Source: Shewanella sp. Choline-02u-19 (lineage in GTDB: Bacteria > Pseudomonadota > Gammaproteobacteria > Enterobacterales > Shewanellaceae). From it: 64,000 nt of DNA. The stretch lies in contig NZ_PJBE01000013.1 in the NCBI RefSeq assembly GCF_002836205.1, positions 2,604,001 to 2,668,000 on the forward strand, in the 5' to 3' direction. Shown here piece after piece: positions 1 to 9,000 of the stretch (position 1 is its first letter; the number at the start of each line of letters is the position of its first letter). Under the pieces are notes generated by a model, which was not told where the DNA came from, made no database searches, and saw only the letters and a program-made list of their open reading frames with translations. The position numbers and the translations under genes are program-made.

Positions 1-283
1 GCCCGATACAAACGGGTTTACTATCTTGTCTGATCAATCGCTTCGGGAGTCTATAGCGTAACCAAGATCGCGTAGAGGTTAGGATTTGCACATGTTCTGG
101 CTTTAATCCTACTTCTTCGTATAACTCACGATACATGGCTTCTTCTGCTGACTCACCTTCGTCAACGCCACCTTGAGGAAATTGCCAGGAATGTTGGCCA
201 AATCTTCTAGCCCACATAACCTGCCCAGAGCGATTACAGATAATGATGCCCACATTTGCGCGAAAGCCGTCACTATCAATCAC
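1..283 (-). CDS. rppH: RNA pyrophosphohydrolase RppH, N-terminal part (cut by window edge)
   Basis: RppH (NudH) removes pyrophosphate from the 5' end of triphosphorylated RNA and so starts RNase E-dependent mRNA decay. The 94 visible codons begin VIDSDGFRANVGIIICN and include a complete Nudix box (GGVDEGESAEEAMYRELYEE followed by VG) with the metal-binding glutamates of the REXXEE core. The start is a GTG at 283. It matches where the family begins, and the only nearby ATG is out of frame and followed at once by a stop. The gene runs off the left edge and is divergent from mutH. The C-terminal part is not visible; the identification is firm from the N-terminal half. Confidence 0.93.
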   Translation of the reverse strand, partial: MIDSDGFRANVGIIICNRSGQVMWARRFGQHSWQFPQGGVDEGESAEEAMYRELYEEVGLKPEHVQILTSTRSWLRYRLPKRLIRQDSKPVCIG

Positions 284-974
284 ATGGACTCCAAACTATT
301 AACTATTAATGAATTGATTGTTTCACAAAGCTCGCGTTGCAGCAAATATCTGTTCCGCATATTTGTTGGATAAATCTAAGCAAACTCAAACCTTATCAAC
401 AGGAGCAAACCTATAAATGCAATTATATCCACAAAATCTGTGGATATCTCTGTTGGAAACTCTCTAGAAGTCCAAATAACTTCACTATCAGCATGAGATA
501 ACAAAACAAAGCATCGATTTGAGCCACCTTAATTAACCTATTAAAACAACAGCTTAATACGCAAAAAGACATCTGCCAATCTTAAGCAAGCCTTAACTGT
601 ACGTTATTTAACCAGCTAATTTAAAATCTAAAAACAGATAGCTGGGATAATGATGTTATTCACAAGTGCAAGTATATAGAGTCATAAAAAAGCAAATAAT
701 CGCCTTTAAATAGCATTGACAGATCACATTCATTGCAGTAGTCGTGAGGGAAACGGAAGTTATCCAATAAAACTGTGGATAACTATGTTGGAAAAATAGG
801 GAAAGCACTGGAGTAAGTTGAACAACGCGTATTAAGCTTAAAGCCAACAATCACTTTAAATGATTATATTCAATAACTTATGTATATATATTAATTGGGA
901 TTATTTGAATTTAGATTTCAGCTTAAATTTCAACCATGCTTGCTATATAGCAAAACTGCAGTAAAATCTTTGCT
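284..974. other. Intergenic region between rppH and mutH with DnaA-box-like inverted repeats
   Basis: This 691-bp AT-rich spacer holds no convincing gene; short ORFs in it have no recognisable content. It carries two inverted repeats built on TGTGGATA. ATATCCACA (425-433) faces TGTGGATAT (439-447), and AGTTATCCA (758-766) faces TGGATAACT (776-784). Both are followed by the same tail, so TGTGGATAWCTMTGTTGGAA occurs at 439-458 and 774-793. The sequence TGTGGATAA at 774-782 is the exact complement of the DnaA-box consensus TTATCCACA. Promoters for both divergent genes must lie here, but none is clear. Confidence 0.6.
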
Positions 975-1646
975 ATGAAAAAATCAACTCAACCACCAAG
1001 TACACTTGAAGAGCTTATGTCACGCGCTGAAGCAATGGCAGGCCTTACGCTAGGACAACTGGCAAACTACCATCAAGTGGAATCTCCCAAAGATCTAAAA
1101 CGCCACAAAGGCTGGGTTGGCCAGTTAATTGAATTGGAACTTGGCGCCCTTGCAGGCTCAAGACCCGAACCCGATTTTGTTCACTTAGGGGTAGAGTTGA
1201 AAACTATCCCCGTTAACCAAGTGGGTAAAGTACTCGAAACCACTTACGTTACCGTTGCGCCGCTGACGAATATTCTCGGGCTAACTTGGGAGAACAGCGT
1301 CGTTTGCCATAAATTGCAATGTGTACTGTGGATCCCTGTTCAAGGCGCTCGAGATATCCCACTTGCAGAGCGTCAAATAGGTTCCCCCATATTGTGGCGT
1401 CCTTCCGTCGAAGAAACGGCATTATTGAAGCAAGATTGGGAAGAAATAATGGAGCTCATCGCCATGGGAAAAGTCGAAACTATCACCGCTCGCCATGGTG
1501 AAGTTCTACAATTACGCCCAAAAGCAGCCAATAGCCAAGTGCTAACCCAAAGTATTGACCACACTGGAGCAGTGTCGAAAACTAACCCTCGCGGCTTTTA
1601 TTTGAAGACACAATTCACTCAAAATGTCCTTTCTGGGCTTATTTGA
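975..1646 (+). CDS. mutH: DNA mismatch repair endonuclease MutH
   Basis: MutH nicks the unmethylated strand at hemimethylated GATC sites once MutS and MutL have bound a mismatch, directing repair to the new strand. The 223-residue length is normal for the family. The restriction-enzyme-like active site is visible as D67 in PDFVHLG and E74 and K76 in VELKTIP, with a supporting acidic residue near E56 in the ELELGA helix. The start ATG at 975 agrees with the family. The gene stands alone, divergent from rppH and followed by cyaC after about 100 bp. A GATC-specific nicking enzyme implies Dam methylation in this organism. Confidence 0.96.
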   Translation: MKKSTQPPSTLEELMSRAEAMAGLTLGQLANYHQVESPKDLKRHKGWVGQLIELELGALAGSRPEPDFVHLGVELKTIPVNQVGKVLETTYVTVAPLTNILGLTWENSVVCHKLQCVLWIPVQGARDIPLAERQIGSPILWRPSVEETALLKQDWEEIMELIAMGKVETITARHGEVLQLRPKAANSQVLTQSIDHTGAVSKTNPRGFYLKTQFTQNVLSGLI

Positions 1647-1752
1647 GTGAATTCCAACCCAAAACTCACATTCATTTGACTTAGATCACAAATACTACTG
1701 GAAATAGTAAGGTGATGTTCTATAGACTAGCGCCTCGTAAAAACAGTAGCAG

Positions 1753-2847
1753 TTGGATACCCCTTATACAGTGAGAGCACGTATACAAGCGAAGAAATTA
1801 GCTTTCGCTATTTTCGGTTGGACTGTAGCCATGGCGGCTTTCGTATTTTTCAGATACGCGCAGACGCCTGAACTTCCTCAGTGGGCCATTGGTTCTGCTG
1901 ATTTAGCCACGCTTTCAATTTACATGGGGATTATTTTCGGCAGCCTGCACTGGATGTCTAACCTCATTGCTAACTTTAGTGCCATAAACCGCTTACCCTA
2001 TGTCTTCTCCGTTCTCTTTAAAGGGCTGTTTCTACTGTTAGGAGCAACCACGCTCGCTTATATCACTCAGTATCTCAACATGTGGGCAATTGAAAACCAC
2101 ATGACAACCCTACGACAAATGCTCACGGCACACATTCTTTATAGTCCCGCTTTCCAAGCACTTATCGTTTACCTAGTTGTGGTCAGAGTGGGACTTGCCT
2201 TTATCGAACAAATGGCACTACTTGTGGGGCCGCGAGTGTTATTAAATATTGGCCTAGGCAAATACCATAAGCCACGATATGAGCAACGGCTGTTTCTTTA
2301 TCTGGATATGGTCGCTTCTACCACTCATGCTGAATCACTAGGCGATTACCGCTTTAGCCGTTTGATCCAAGATAGCTTTAGCCTGTTAGCGGATACGGTG
2401 ACCAACAACGAAGCCGAGATCTACCGTTATATGGGAGATGCAGTGCTTATCCATTGGCCACTTAAAGATGGGATTAAACAAGATCGCTGTTTTAATATCT
2501 ATCATGAATTTTCGCAGCAACTTAGCTGGCAAAGACGCTATTTTGAAGAGCAATACGGTTTTGTGCCCAAGTTTAAAGCCGCAGCGCATTGTGGCCAAGT
2601 TGTGGCAGCTGTCGTTGGTGTTCAAAAACAAGAGATTAGCTTCTTTAGTGATGTACTCAATACCTTGGCAAGGCTACAAGATCAATGTAACCCTCTCGGC
2701 CAAAGAATGTTGATCTCTGGTTCGTTAAAGTCTCGTCTCGACTATGGCGAAACCCAATATAACCTCAACAACCTTGGGCCTATTAAGCTAAAAGGAAAAC
2801 AGCACTCTATTGAAGTGTTTGGTGTTACCCCTAAAAATCCGGCATAA
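1753..2847 (+). CDS. cyaC: Membrane-bound class III adenylate cyclase CyaC
   Basis: The protein combines four predicted transmembrane helices (about residues 14-34, 47-70, 86-107 and 134-152) with a cytoplasmic class III nucleotide cyclase domain (about 178-345). The metal-binding aspartates are D185 (LFLYLDMVAST) and D229 (YRYMGDAV). The transition-state pair is N303 and R307 in VLNTLARL. Its place beside oxyR and mutH matches the Shewanella cyaC gene, whose cAMP feeds CRP control of anaerobic respiration; that role is known from S. oneidensis and inferred here. The start is uncertain: TTG at 1753 or GTG at 1771, neither with a good ribosome-binding site. Adenylate rather than guanylate specificity follows from the orthologue, not from this sequence. 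Confidence 0.85.
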   Translation: MDTPYTVRARIQAKKLAFAIFGWTVAMAAFVFFRYAQTPELPQWAIGSADLATLSIYMGIIFGSLHWMSNLIANFSAINRLPYVFSVLFKGLFLLLGATTLAYITQYLNMWAIENHMTTLRQMLTAHILYSPAFQALIVYLVVVRVGLAFIEQMALLVGPRVLLNIGLGKYHKPRYEQRLFLYLDMVASTTHAESLGDYRFSRLIQDSFSLLADTVTNNEAEIYRYMGDAVLIHWPLKDGIKQDRCFNIYHEFSQQLSWQRRYFEEQYGFVPKFKAAAHCGQVVAAVVGVQKQEISFFSDVLNTLARLQDQCNPLGQRMLISGSLKSRLDYGETQYNLNNLGPIKLKGKQHSIEVFGVTPKNPA

Positions 2848-2849
2848 AA

Positions 2850-2872
2850 AAGCCGATATATCTATATCGGCT
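2850..2872 (-). terminator. Rho-independent terminator between cyaC and oxyR
   Basis: The 10-bp arms 2851-2860 and 2863-2872 (AGCCGATATA / TATATCGGCT) are perfect. Read on the minus strand the hairpin is followed by a run of six T, so it best terminates oxyR. It probably also stops cyaC transcripts coming the other way. Confidence 0.8.
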
Positions 2873-2939
2873 TGGTGTGAACTTGCAGTCTCGCTCAGAG
2901 GTAAACTGCGACTATCAATATTAAAGGTCTTTATTAAGC

Positions 2940-3839
2940 TTATTCAAGCAACTTTTGGATCTCTAAGCCTAAGGTTCTAAAAGTTAGAATGCGGCTTGAT
3001 GTCTGACGCCAAACAAGGCCAATATCCCTATAAGGTGTTTCACCCGGTGGTGCCATCGTGATTAAATCAGTATTGCTTAAGATCCCTGCATCTATCGCCA
3101 TTTGCGGTAAAAATGTGGTCCCTAGCTTGCAATTCACCATCTGCACTAACGTATGCAAACTTGTTGCCGCAAATGGGTTGATTTTAGTACTCTCACCTAA
3201 CTGACATGCACTAATGGCATGGCCGGTAATGCAATGTTCAGCCTGCAATAAGAAGATACTCTCATCAGGTAAGTCTTGATAATCAATAGGCTCATGGATC
3301 TCGTCAGAAAGATCGGTATGCACCACCATTTTGAATGGGTCAATACCCACTTTCATACTATGGTAACCGCTAGTATCCACCGGTAACGCCAGTAGCAACA
3401 GATCCAGTTCACCTTTACCTAATGCGTCAACCAGCCTATCGGTTGTATCCTCTTTTAAAAAAAGGGTTAGATTCGGGTAGGTTTCTTTGCAATGCTGGAC
3501 AACTCTGCTTAACAGAAACGGTGCAATAGTGGGAATACAACCTAAGCGAATTTCGCCGGTCATGGGCTCACCTTGATGCTTAACCAGTTCGACTAAATCA
3601 TCAACATCCGTTAGTAATTTGCGTGAACGTAGTACAACCTCTTCACCAATCGCGGTGAAGATAAATGATTTATGGTCACGCTCAATAAGTTGATGCCCTA
3701 ATTGCTCTTCAAGGTTTTGGATCCCACTTGAGAGCGTAGACTGGCTAACATGACAAATTTTAGCAGCGCGATTAAAATTTTGTTCTTGATGTAAATTGAC
3801 CAAATAAAACAGATTTTTCAAACTCGGAAGATGTTTCAT
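2940..3839 (-). CDS. oxyR: Peroxide-sensing LysR-type regulator OxyR
   Basis: OxyR activates antioxidant genes when peroxide forms an intramolecular disulfide. The 299-residue protein has the N-terminal winged helix (about 1-60, with SQSTLSSGIQNLEEQLG) and a LysR effector domain. Two cysteines nine residues apart, C203 and C212 in EHCITGHAISAC, match the redox pair C199/C208 of E. coli OxyR. The frame can be extended to a TTG at 3854, but the ATG at 3839 (MKHLPSLKNL) agrees with the family and is used. It is convergent with cyaC, sharing the terminator at 2850-2872, and lies downstream of the HPt gene on the same strand, with a strong terminator between them. Confidence 0.92.
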   Translation of the reverse strand: MKHLPSLKNLFYLVNLHQEQNFNRAAKICHVSQSTLSSGIQNLEEQLGHQLIERDHKSFIFTAIGEEVVLRSRKLLTDVDDLVELVKHQGEPMTGEIRLGCIPTIAPFLLSRVVQHCKETYPNLTLFLKEDTTDRLVDALGKGELDLLLLALPVDTSGYHSMKVGIDPFKMVVHTDLSDEIHEPIDYQDLPDESIFLLQAEHCITGHAISACQLGESTKINPFAATSLHTLVQMVNCKLGTTFLPQMAIDAGILSNTDLITMAPPGETPYRDIGLVWRQTSSRILTFRTLGLEIQKLLE

Positions 3840-3983
3840 AAAGCAGATTACCAATGACGTTATTTATCGAAAGGTTCTATTTAACTCTACCACACTTTAC
3901 CGAGCCTTCACTTTAAAAACGCCAACAGAGTGTGAAGCAACGCAAACTGTTTTACCAAATAGAATGAGCAGCATAATGCGTTT

Positions 3984-4020
3984 AAAAAAATGGCGCTGTT
4001 TAGTTACCTAAACAGCGCCA
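3984..4020 (-). terminator. Rho-independent terminator of the HPt gene
   Basis: The 12-bp arms 3991-4002 and 4009-4020 (TGGCGCTGTTTA / TAAACAGCGCCA) are perfect. On the minus strand the hairpin is followed by seven T (3990 to 3984). It separates the HPt gene from oxyR. Confidence 0.92.
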
Positions 4021-4041
4021 TCTCAATATTTGGATCAAAGC

Positions 4042-4407
4042 TTATGCTTTAGATTCAAGATACTGCTTTAATTCTTGGAGGTCGTTAGAACCATGGTTAA
4101 CAATTTCGTTTAGCCAAACCGAATGTTCATTCTCCCATGCTGCTTCTTCACCGTGTTGTAATAACTGTGCAAACTGTTGAATACGCTTTAAGCCAACAGA
4201 GCCAGCAGCTCCCTTAAACTTATGAGCTTCACTGCACAATGTGTCTTTATCTTTCGCTTCATAAGCGTTAACTAGATTGCCAATATATTCAGGCATTAGC
4301 TGCTCAAACAATACGACACTTTTAAGTAGCGTACCTGCGCCAATTGCACTGCAGTACTGCTCCAGTGTATTAAGATCCAAGATTGATTCTAATTCAGCTG
4401 CTGCCAT
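4042..4407 (-). CDS. hptA: Stand-alone histidine phosphotransfer (HPt) protein, HptA-like
   Basis: A 121-residue single-domain HPt protein. The phosphorylatable histidine is H62 in EAHKFKGAAGSVGL, the standard HPt signature within a four-helix bundle. It would carry phosphate between a hybrid sensor kinase and a response regulator in the cytoplasm. In Shewanella a separate HPt protein at this position (HptA) has been linked to the Arc system, replacing the HPt domain missing from the sensor; applying that here is inference from family and position. It is transcribed alone between yhcC and oxyR, with its own terminator. Confidence 0.85.
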   Translation of the reverse strand: MAAAELESILDLNTLEQYCSAIGAGTLLKSVVLFEQLMPEYIGNLVNAYEAKDKDTLCSEAHKFKGAAGSVGLKRIQQFAQLLQHGEEAAWENEHSVWLNEIVNHGSNDLQELKQYLESKA

Positions 4408-4634
4408 CTAGGCACCTCTCAAAATGATTGCCGTGTATTTAAAAGACGATTTTACCACATAATACCCGCTAAAATGATAGGTGCAACAACTAGTGTCATA
4501 TGTAGTTAAATTCGTTGGTTATTTAACCTTCTATTAACCTTTGATTAATCAAAAAACATCACCATTCGCTAAATATAGTGATTTTTACCAAGCGGTATTT
4601 AATATGCATTACAAATCGCTTACGCCATAGACAG

Positions 4635-5549
4635 TTAAGAGATTGCTAAATGACTACCTTGCGCACCTTTGGCTTTTAAATCATCAACAATAGCCACTAA
4701 ACCATCCCAGCGAAAAGCACACCAATCAGGTGCTAAAAGCATAGGTTTTTTAGCATAGGCTGTCACTCGATGAAAGATAATGTCTTTAGGAGTACGACGG
4801 ATTAACTCTCCCACACTGTAGGCATAATCCTCTATGGCTAACAACTCCATTTTGTCATTCCGCCAAGCTTTAGCCATGGTGCTACCTTCTACAATATGCA
4901 AAGGGTGTAGCTTCAAGCCATCAACACCAACTTCTAACACTTTATCTAACGTAGTGAGGTAGTCAGAATGCCCTTCTCCAGGTAAACCCAAAATCAAGTG
5001 TGTACAGACTTTAATGCCTTTTGCTCGGGCACGCTTTACCGTATCAGCATAAACCTCAAAATCATGGCCGCGATTGATCTTCTTTAAGGTTCTATTATTG
5101 GCCGTTTGCAAACCCAGCTCTAGCCAAACATCTAGCCCTTGCTGCTGATAATCAGCCAATAACGTTATCACTTCATCAGGCACACAATCAGGGCGCGTGC
5201 CGACACATAAACCGACAATATCACTGTCTTGTATCGCTTCATCGTATTTCTGCTTTAACACTAAATACTCGTCATAAGTACTGGTGTACGCCTGAAAGTA
5301 AGCAATATATTTCGAAGGTTTGGTTGATAACCTCTCACGGCCTTGGCTTAACTGAGCTTGTATCGACAACTCAGTTTTATGCTCATGGCTAAATGAGGCC
5401 ACGTTGCAGTAAGTGCATCCACCTTTGCCAAGTGTGCCGTCTCGGTTTGGACAGGTAAATTTTGCATCAATTGTCAGCTTACGGATCCGCTCTCCATATC
5501 GCTGCTTACATACACTGCCAAACGTATTAACGTAACTATCCAAGCCCAA
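4635..5549 (-). CDS. yhcC: Radical SAM protein of the YhcC family
   Basis: A 304-residue TIGR01212-type radical SAM protein close to E. coli YhcC. The cluster cysteines lie in TCPNRDGTLGKGGCTYCNVA, a spaced variant of the CX3CX2C motif. Other conserved family blocks are AYFQAYTSTY, GLCVGTRPDCVPD, WLELGLQT and INRGHDF. The substrate of the family is not known to me. The start is taken as TTG at 5549 because AGGTGA lies about six bases upstream and the protein then lines up with YhcC. A TTG two codons in (5543) is the alternative. It is divergent from gltB, the same arrangement as in Shewanella. Confidence 0.88.
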   Translation of the reverse strand: MGLDSYVNTFGSVCKQRYGERIRKLTIDAKFTCPNRDGTLGKGGCTYCNVASFSHEHKTELSIQAQLSQGRERLSTKPSKYIAYFQAYTSTYDEYLVLKQKYDEAIQDSDIVGLCVGTRPDCVPDEVITLLADYQQQGLDVWLELGLQTANNRTLKKINRGHDFEVYADTVKRARAKGIKVCTHLILGLPGEGHSDYLTTLDKVLEVGVDGLKLHPLHIVEGSTMAKAWRNDKMELLAIEDYAYSVGELIRRTPKDIIFHRVTAYAKKPMLLAPDWCAFRWDGLVAIVDDLKAKGAQGSHLAIS

Positions 5550-6037
5550 AGTAAATCACCTAACCTAAAAATTTGCGTCATTCTATTCATTTCCTCAATT
5601 CATTTATTAGCGCTAGCTCAAATAACCGTAATTTCATTGCAATCTTTATGCTGTACACATTAACTGAGAAACAACATCAGCTTATGCATAAATAGTCAGA
5701 CCCCAAAGTGATTATCATTTCACTGTATTTGCAATAAAAATCACTTTCCTCAAATAGGTTACAATCGCCAAACTTGTTGCAAATACGTAAAGCCCAATAA
5801 GCGCACAATTTAAAATTCTTTTTATTCATAAGGTTATACGGAGCATTTTACAGTTTACGTAAAGGTAAACCAAGTTAAACGAGCGTATTAAATAGTTAGA
5901 CTCGTATAGATATTATGCAATAATTTGGTTTGACCTTTAGAGCGCTTAGGGTTAATTTGATTGATTCGGGTGAATATCTATAGATATTTTTTGCTTTATC
6001 TCCCGAGTAGTATCGGTTGAAGTTAGGGAGTGTACAA
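5550..6037. promoter_or_regulatory. Divergent regulatory region of yhcC and gltB
   Basis: This 488-bp spacer has no gene. AAAGTGATT at 5705-5713 and AATCACTTT at 5739-5747 form a perfect 9-bp inverted repeat around 25 bp. Inside it AGTGA-N8-TCACT (5707-5724) makes a smaller palindrome. This is a plausible operator for nitrogen or amino-acid control of gltBD, but no known consensus fits well enough to name the protein. No sigma-70 or sigma-54 promoter with correct spacing was found with confidence. Confidence 0.4.
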
Positions 6038-9000
6038 ATGAGCTTATATCATCCAAGTTTTGAACGGGACAATTGTGGTTTTGGGCTTATAGCTCAAATG
6101 GACGGTGAAGCGAGTCACCGTATAGTACGTACCGCAATTCACGGATTGGACCGCATGAAGCACCGTGGTGGTATTGCCGCAGATGGGCGCACTGGTGATG
6201 GTTGCGGGTTATTAATGCAACTGCCGACGGAATTTTTTAAAGCAATTGCAGCAGAAAATGATTGGCATTTAAGCCGTCGTTTTGCTGTGGGTATGCTTTT
6301 TCTTAGCCAAGATGAAGAGCTGGCATCACAAACCAAGCATCTAATAGAACAAGAGCTACAGAAAGAAACCTTAAGTGTGGCTGGCTGGCGAGATGTGCCA
6401 GTTAACCCTGATGTATTGGGCCCTATCGGCAAAGCAAGTCAGCCGCAAATTGTTCAGGTACTCATTAACGCGCCTATTGGCTGGCGCGAAAAAGACTTAG
6501 AGCGTCGTCTCTATATGGCAAGACGCCGTGTAGAGCAGCAACTAAGCCACGATAAAGATTTCTATATTGCCAGTCTATCGGGGCAAGTCATCGTCTATAA
6601 AGGCTTGATGATGCCTGCAGATCTGCCATCATTTTATAGCGACTTAGCCGATATACGCCTGCAAAGCGCTATCTGTTTATTCCACCAGCGCTTCTCTACC
6701 AACACATCGCCAAAGTGGCCACTGGCGCAACCTTTTAGATATTTAGCCCACAATGGCGAGATCAATACCATTACCGGTAATCGGCAGTGGGCACGAGCCC
6801 GTGCCTATAAGTTTCACGCCCCGCTGCTGCCCGACTTGCAGCAAGCTGCGCCGTTCGTCAATGAAACAGGCTCAGATTCGTCATCATTAGATAACATGTT
6901 AGAGATGTTGCTAGCCGGCGGCATGGACTTGTACCGAGCAATGCGCTTGCTTATTCCACCAGCGTGGCAAAGTAATCCAGAGATGGATGCAGAATTAAAA
7001 GCATTCTATGACTTTAACTCCATGCACATGGAACCTTGGGATGGCCCAGCGGGCATCGTCATGACCAATGGTCGTCATGCGGCTTGCGCGGTCGACCGTA
7101 ACGGTTTGCGACCATCGCGTTATGTCATCACTAAAGATCGTATTTTAACGCTGGCCTCAGAAGTCGGTATTTGGGACTACGCCCCAGATGAAGTGATTGA
7201 GAAAGGTCGCGTCGGACCTGGCGAGCTGCTGGTGCTAGATACCTTGAATGGTAAACTTTACTCTTCGTTTGAGATTGATAACGACCTTAAGCGTCGTCAT
7301 CCATACAAAGAGTGGATGGCTAAAAACAGTAAAGTGTTAAAACCAGCGGAAGATTTTGGCCCTAACGAGCAAGGCTCACGAGAATACTCAGATGACCAAC
7401 TACTGCAATATCAAAAGCAGTTTGGTTACTCACGTGAAGAGTTAGAGCAGGTCATTTGGGTTCTGGCGAAAAAAGGCGAAGAAGCAACGGGCTCTATGGG
7501 CGACGACACGCCTATGGCTGTGCTGTCTAAAAAGTCACGCACAATCTATGACTACTTCCGTCAAAAATTTGCTCAGGTGACTAACCCCCCTATCGATCCA
7601 CTGCGCGAAAAACACGTTATGTCACTCACTACCTGCGCCGGTCGTGAGCAAAACCTGTTTAATGAAACCACCGGACATGCATATCGCGTGATGTTCAATT
7701 CACCAGTACTGCTTTTTAGCGATTTTAGTCAGCTAATGGCATTAGATAGTACTTACTATCGCGCAAACACTATCGATTTGAATTACGACTTGAGCGAAGG
7801 TCTTGAAGCCGCGGTTAAGCGGATCTGTGATGAAGCCGAGCGCTTGGCTAGAACAGGCACCACACTGCTTATCCTGTCAGATCGAGCCACCGCGAAGTCA
7901 AAGCAGGTGATCCCCGCAGCGATGGCTGTTGGCGCCGTGCAGCAAATTTTAGTGAACAAGAGCCTGCGCTGCGACACCAACATTATTGTTGAAACCGCAT
8001 CGGCCCGCGATCCACATCATTTCGCGGTATTAATTGGCTTTGGTGCCACCGCGATCTACCCCTACTTGGTGTATGAGTGCATTTCAGATTTAGCTAAACG
8101 TAACGGCGTTGAAAACACTCGCGACCTAATGCTCAACTTCCGTCTCGGCATAGACAAAGGTCTGCGTAAAATAATGTCTAAGATGGGCATTAGTACCGTC
8201 GCCTCTTATCGTTGTAGTCAACAGTTTGAAGCCGTTGGCTTGGCTGATGAAGTGGTCGAACTGTGCTTCAACGGTGTGATTAGCCGTATTCAAGGGGCGA
8301 GTTTCAAGTTGATTGAACAAGATCAACAACTGCTACACAAGAACGCCTTCAGAGCTCACCAAGCACTACCACAAGGTGGATTGCTAAAATATGTTGAAGG
8401 TGGTGAATACCATTGCTTTAACCCTGATGTGGTCAATACCCTACAAGCCAGTCTTCGCGATCAAGATTACGGCAACTACAAACGCTTTACCGAGCTGGTA
8501 GATAACCGCCCGATTGCGACACTAAGAGACTTGATTGAAGTAAAGGGTGAGCTTGCCCCCGTTGATGTCTCAACAGTGGAAGCCGCTAAAACACTATTCA
8601 CTCGCTTTGACAGCGCAGCGATGAGTATCGGCGCACTCAGCCCTGAAGCTCATGAAGCATTAGCCGTAGCAATGAACCGCCTTGGCGGTCGCTCCAACTC
8701 GGGTGAAGGCGGAGAAGATCCACGCCGCTTTAACACTGAAGGTAACTCAGCCATTAAACAGGTTGCCTCAGGGCGTTTTGGTGTAACCGCACATTACCTC
8801 GTCAATGCTGAAGTATTACAAATTAAAATAGCCCAAGGCGCTAAGCCTGGTGAGGGTGGACAGCTCCCTGGCGATAAAGTCAGCGTTGAAATTGCCGCGC
8901 TGCGTAATGCGCGCCCCGGTGTCACGCTAATTTCACCGCCGCCACATCACGATATCTACTCTATTGAAGATTTAGCGCAGCTGATTTTTGATCTAAAGCA

